From: an uncultured Oscillospiraceae bacterium
GTDB taxonomy: Bacteria > Bacillota_A > Clostridia > Oscillospirales > Oscillospiraceae
DNA length: 6,266 nucleotides
Direction of reading: 5' to 3'
NCBI GenBank assembly: GCA_934589325.1
Contig: CAKTNU010000114.1
Coordinates: forward strand, 1-6,266
In this document: in pieces, positions 5,793 through 6,266 of the stretch
Position numbering within the stretch: the stretch's first letter is position 1
Layout: every line of letters begins with the position of its first letter
Program-made: the position numbers and the translations under genes
Notes under the pieces: model-generated
What the model saw: only the letters and a program-made list of their open reading frames with translations
Told to the model about the DNA's origin: nothing
The model's database searches: none

Positions 5793-5819
5793 CTGCCCCG
5801 CGCTTTCTGCGCGGGGCAG
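5793..5819. terminator. Strong GC hairpin between convergent genes
   Basis: A perfect 11-bp stem pairs CTGCCCCGCGC (5793-5803) with GCGCGGGGCAG (5809-5819) around TTTCT. It is centred 47 bases after the ATPase stop and 41 bases before the stop of the convergent prmA. Neither side has a proper U tract (only TT on the plus side), so it is an atypical terminator, possibly bidirectional or a 3'-end stabilising hairpin upstream of Rho-dependent termination. Confidence 0.6.
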
Positions 5820-5846
5820 TTCCGCTGTAATGCGTGGAGAAGACGG

Positions 5847-6266
5847 TCAGCGGCACTCGTAGCAGTGCCACTCTTCCTCGCAGTGGTGGGCTATCACTTC
5901 AAAGCCGTTTTTCTCGAGCGCGGCGCGGACCTCGTCCTGACGGCCTTCGATTATACCGGAGCAGATGAACACTGCGCCATCGGCCATGAACTGCCTGACA
6001 TGGCCGGAGAGCGGGATTATCACGTCGGAGACGATGTTTGCCAGAACCATGTCGTAGCCGCTGCCAAGCTCACGGCGGAGGGAGGCGTCGGAGATTATAT
6101 CGCCGGCGTACACGCGGAAGCGCTCCGCACCGATGCCGTTGAGCGCCGCGTTTGACATGGCGACGTCGGGCGCCTTCGGGTCGATGTCGCAGCCGACACA
6201 GCTGTCGCAGCCCAGCACCAGTGCGCCGATGCCGAGTATGCCGCTGCCGCAGCCGAGGTCGAGGAT
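5847..6266 (-). CDS. prmA: Ribosomal protein L11 methyltransferase PrmA, C-terminal part
   Basis: The gene runs off the right edge, so only the last 139 residues are seen; the frame stays open to base 6266. This is the class I SAM-dependent methyltransferase domain that modifies ribosomal protein L11. Numbering from the edge, motif I ILDLGCGSGILGIGAL is at 1-16, the acidic SAM-ribose region CDIDPKAPDVAMSNAALNG at 26-44, and the PrmA-typical MVLANI at 73-78. The DPKA..VA..NAALNG pattern is specific for PrmA among related enzymes. The missing part is the N-terminal L11-recognition domain plus linker (roughly 150-170 residues in the family). A GTG at 6218 opens an apparent shorter frame but lies inside motif I and is not a start. 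The protein is a housekeeping modifier unrelated to the convergent transporter. Confidence 0.93.
   Translation of the reverse strand: MLDLGCGSGILGIGALVLGCDSCVGCDIDPKAPDVAMSNAALNGIGAERFRVYAGDIISDASLRRELGSGYDMVLANIVSDVIIPLSGHVRQFMADGAVFICSGIIEGRQDEVRAALEKNGFEVIAHHCEEEWHCYECR

Noticed and set aside
5847..6218. A complete 123-residue methyltransferase starting at the GTG at 6218
   Set aside because: The frame continues upstream through the SAM-binding motif ILDLGCGSG to the window edge, so this is an internal codon of a truncated prmA.

Overview
The window looks like chromosomal DNA of a moderately high-GC anaerobic Firmicute, most likely a gut Clostridia (Oscillospirales/Ruminococcaceae-like). 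The inference rests on an ECF transporter S component of the Trep_Strep type, strong AAGGAGG/GGAGG ribosome binding sites, intrinsic terminators with U tracts, frequent ATA codons despite the high GC, and hairpin-rich intergenic repeats of a kind common in that group. Genus cannot be fixed from the sequence alone.

Layout. Positions 1-338 hold no gene. They contain a ~190 bp element with long, structured inverted ends (63-255) and the intrinsic terminator (279-324) of the next gene. On the minus strand follow a membrane family 2 glycosyltransferase (339-1571), a 267-base intergenic stretch with a putative promoter, a striking 10-bp-period ATTAAG triplet and a second terminator, and then an AraC-family regulator (1845-2837). 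A 155-base divergent promoter region separates the regulator from a plus-strand operon of three overlapping genes: an S component (2993-3577), an EcfT/CbiQ-type T component (3577-4305) and an ATPase with two complete ABC domains in one chain (4302-5759). A strong GC hairpin (5793-5819) lies between this operon and the convergent minus-strand prmA (5847 to beyond the right edge), whose 5' end is cut by the window.

How the parts fit. The three plus-strand genes make a complete, self-contained energy-coupling factor importer: substrate-binding membrane subunit, transmembrane coupling subunit, and a fused ATPase pair. The divergent AraC-type protein is the obvious candidate regulator and may sense the transported ligand, which is not known for this S family. 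The glycosyltransferase and prmA have their own transcription signals and appear functionally unrelated. The least explained items are the structured inverted-end element, the phased ATTAAG repeats, the alternative fold around the araC-gene terminator, and the substrate of the importer.
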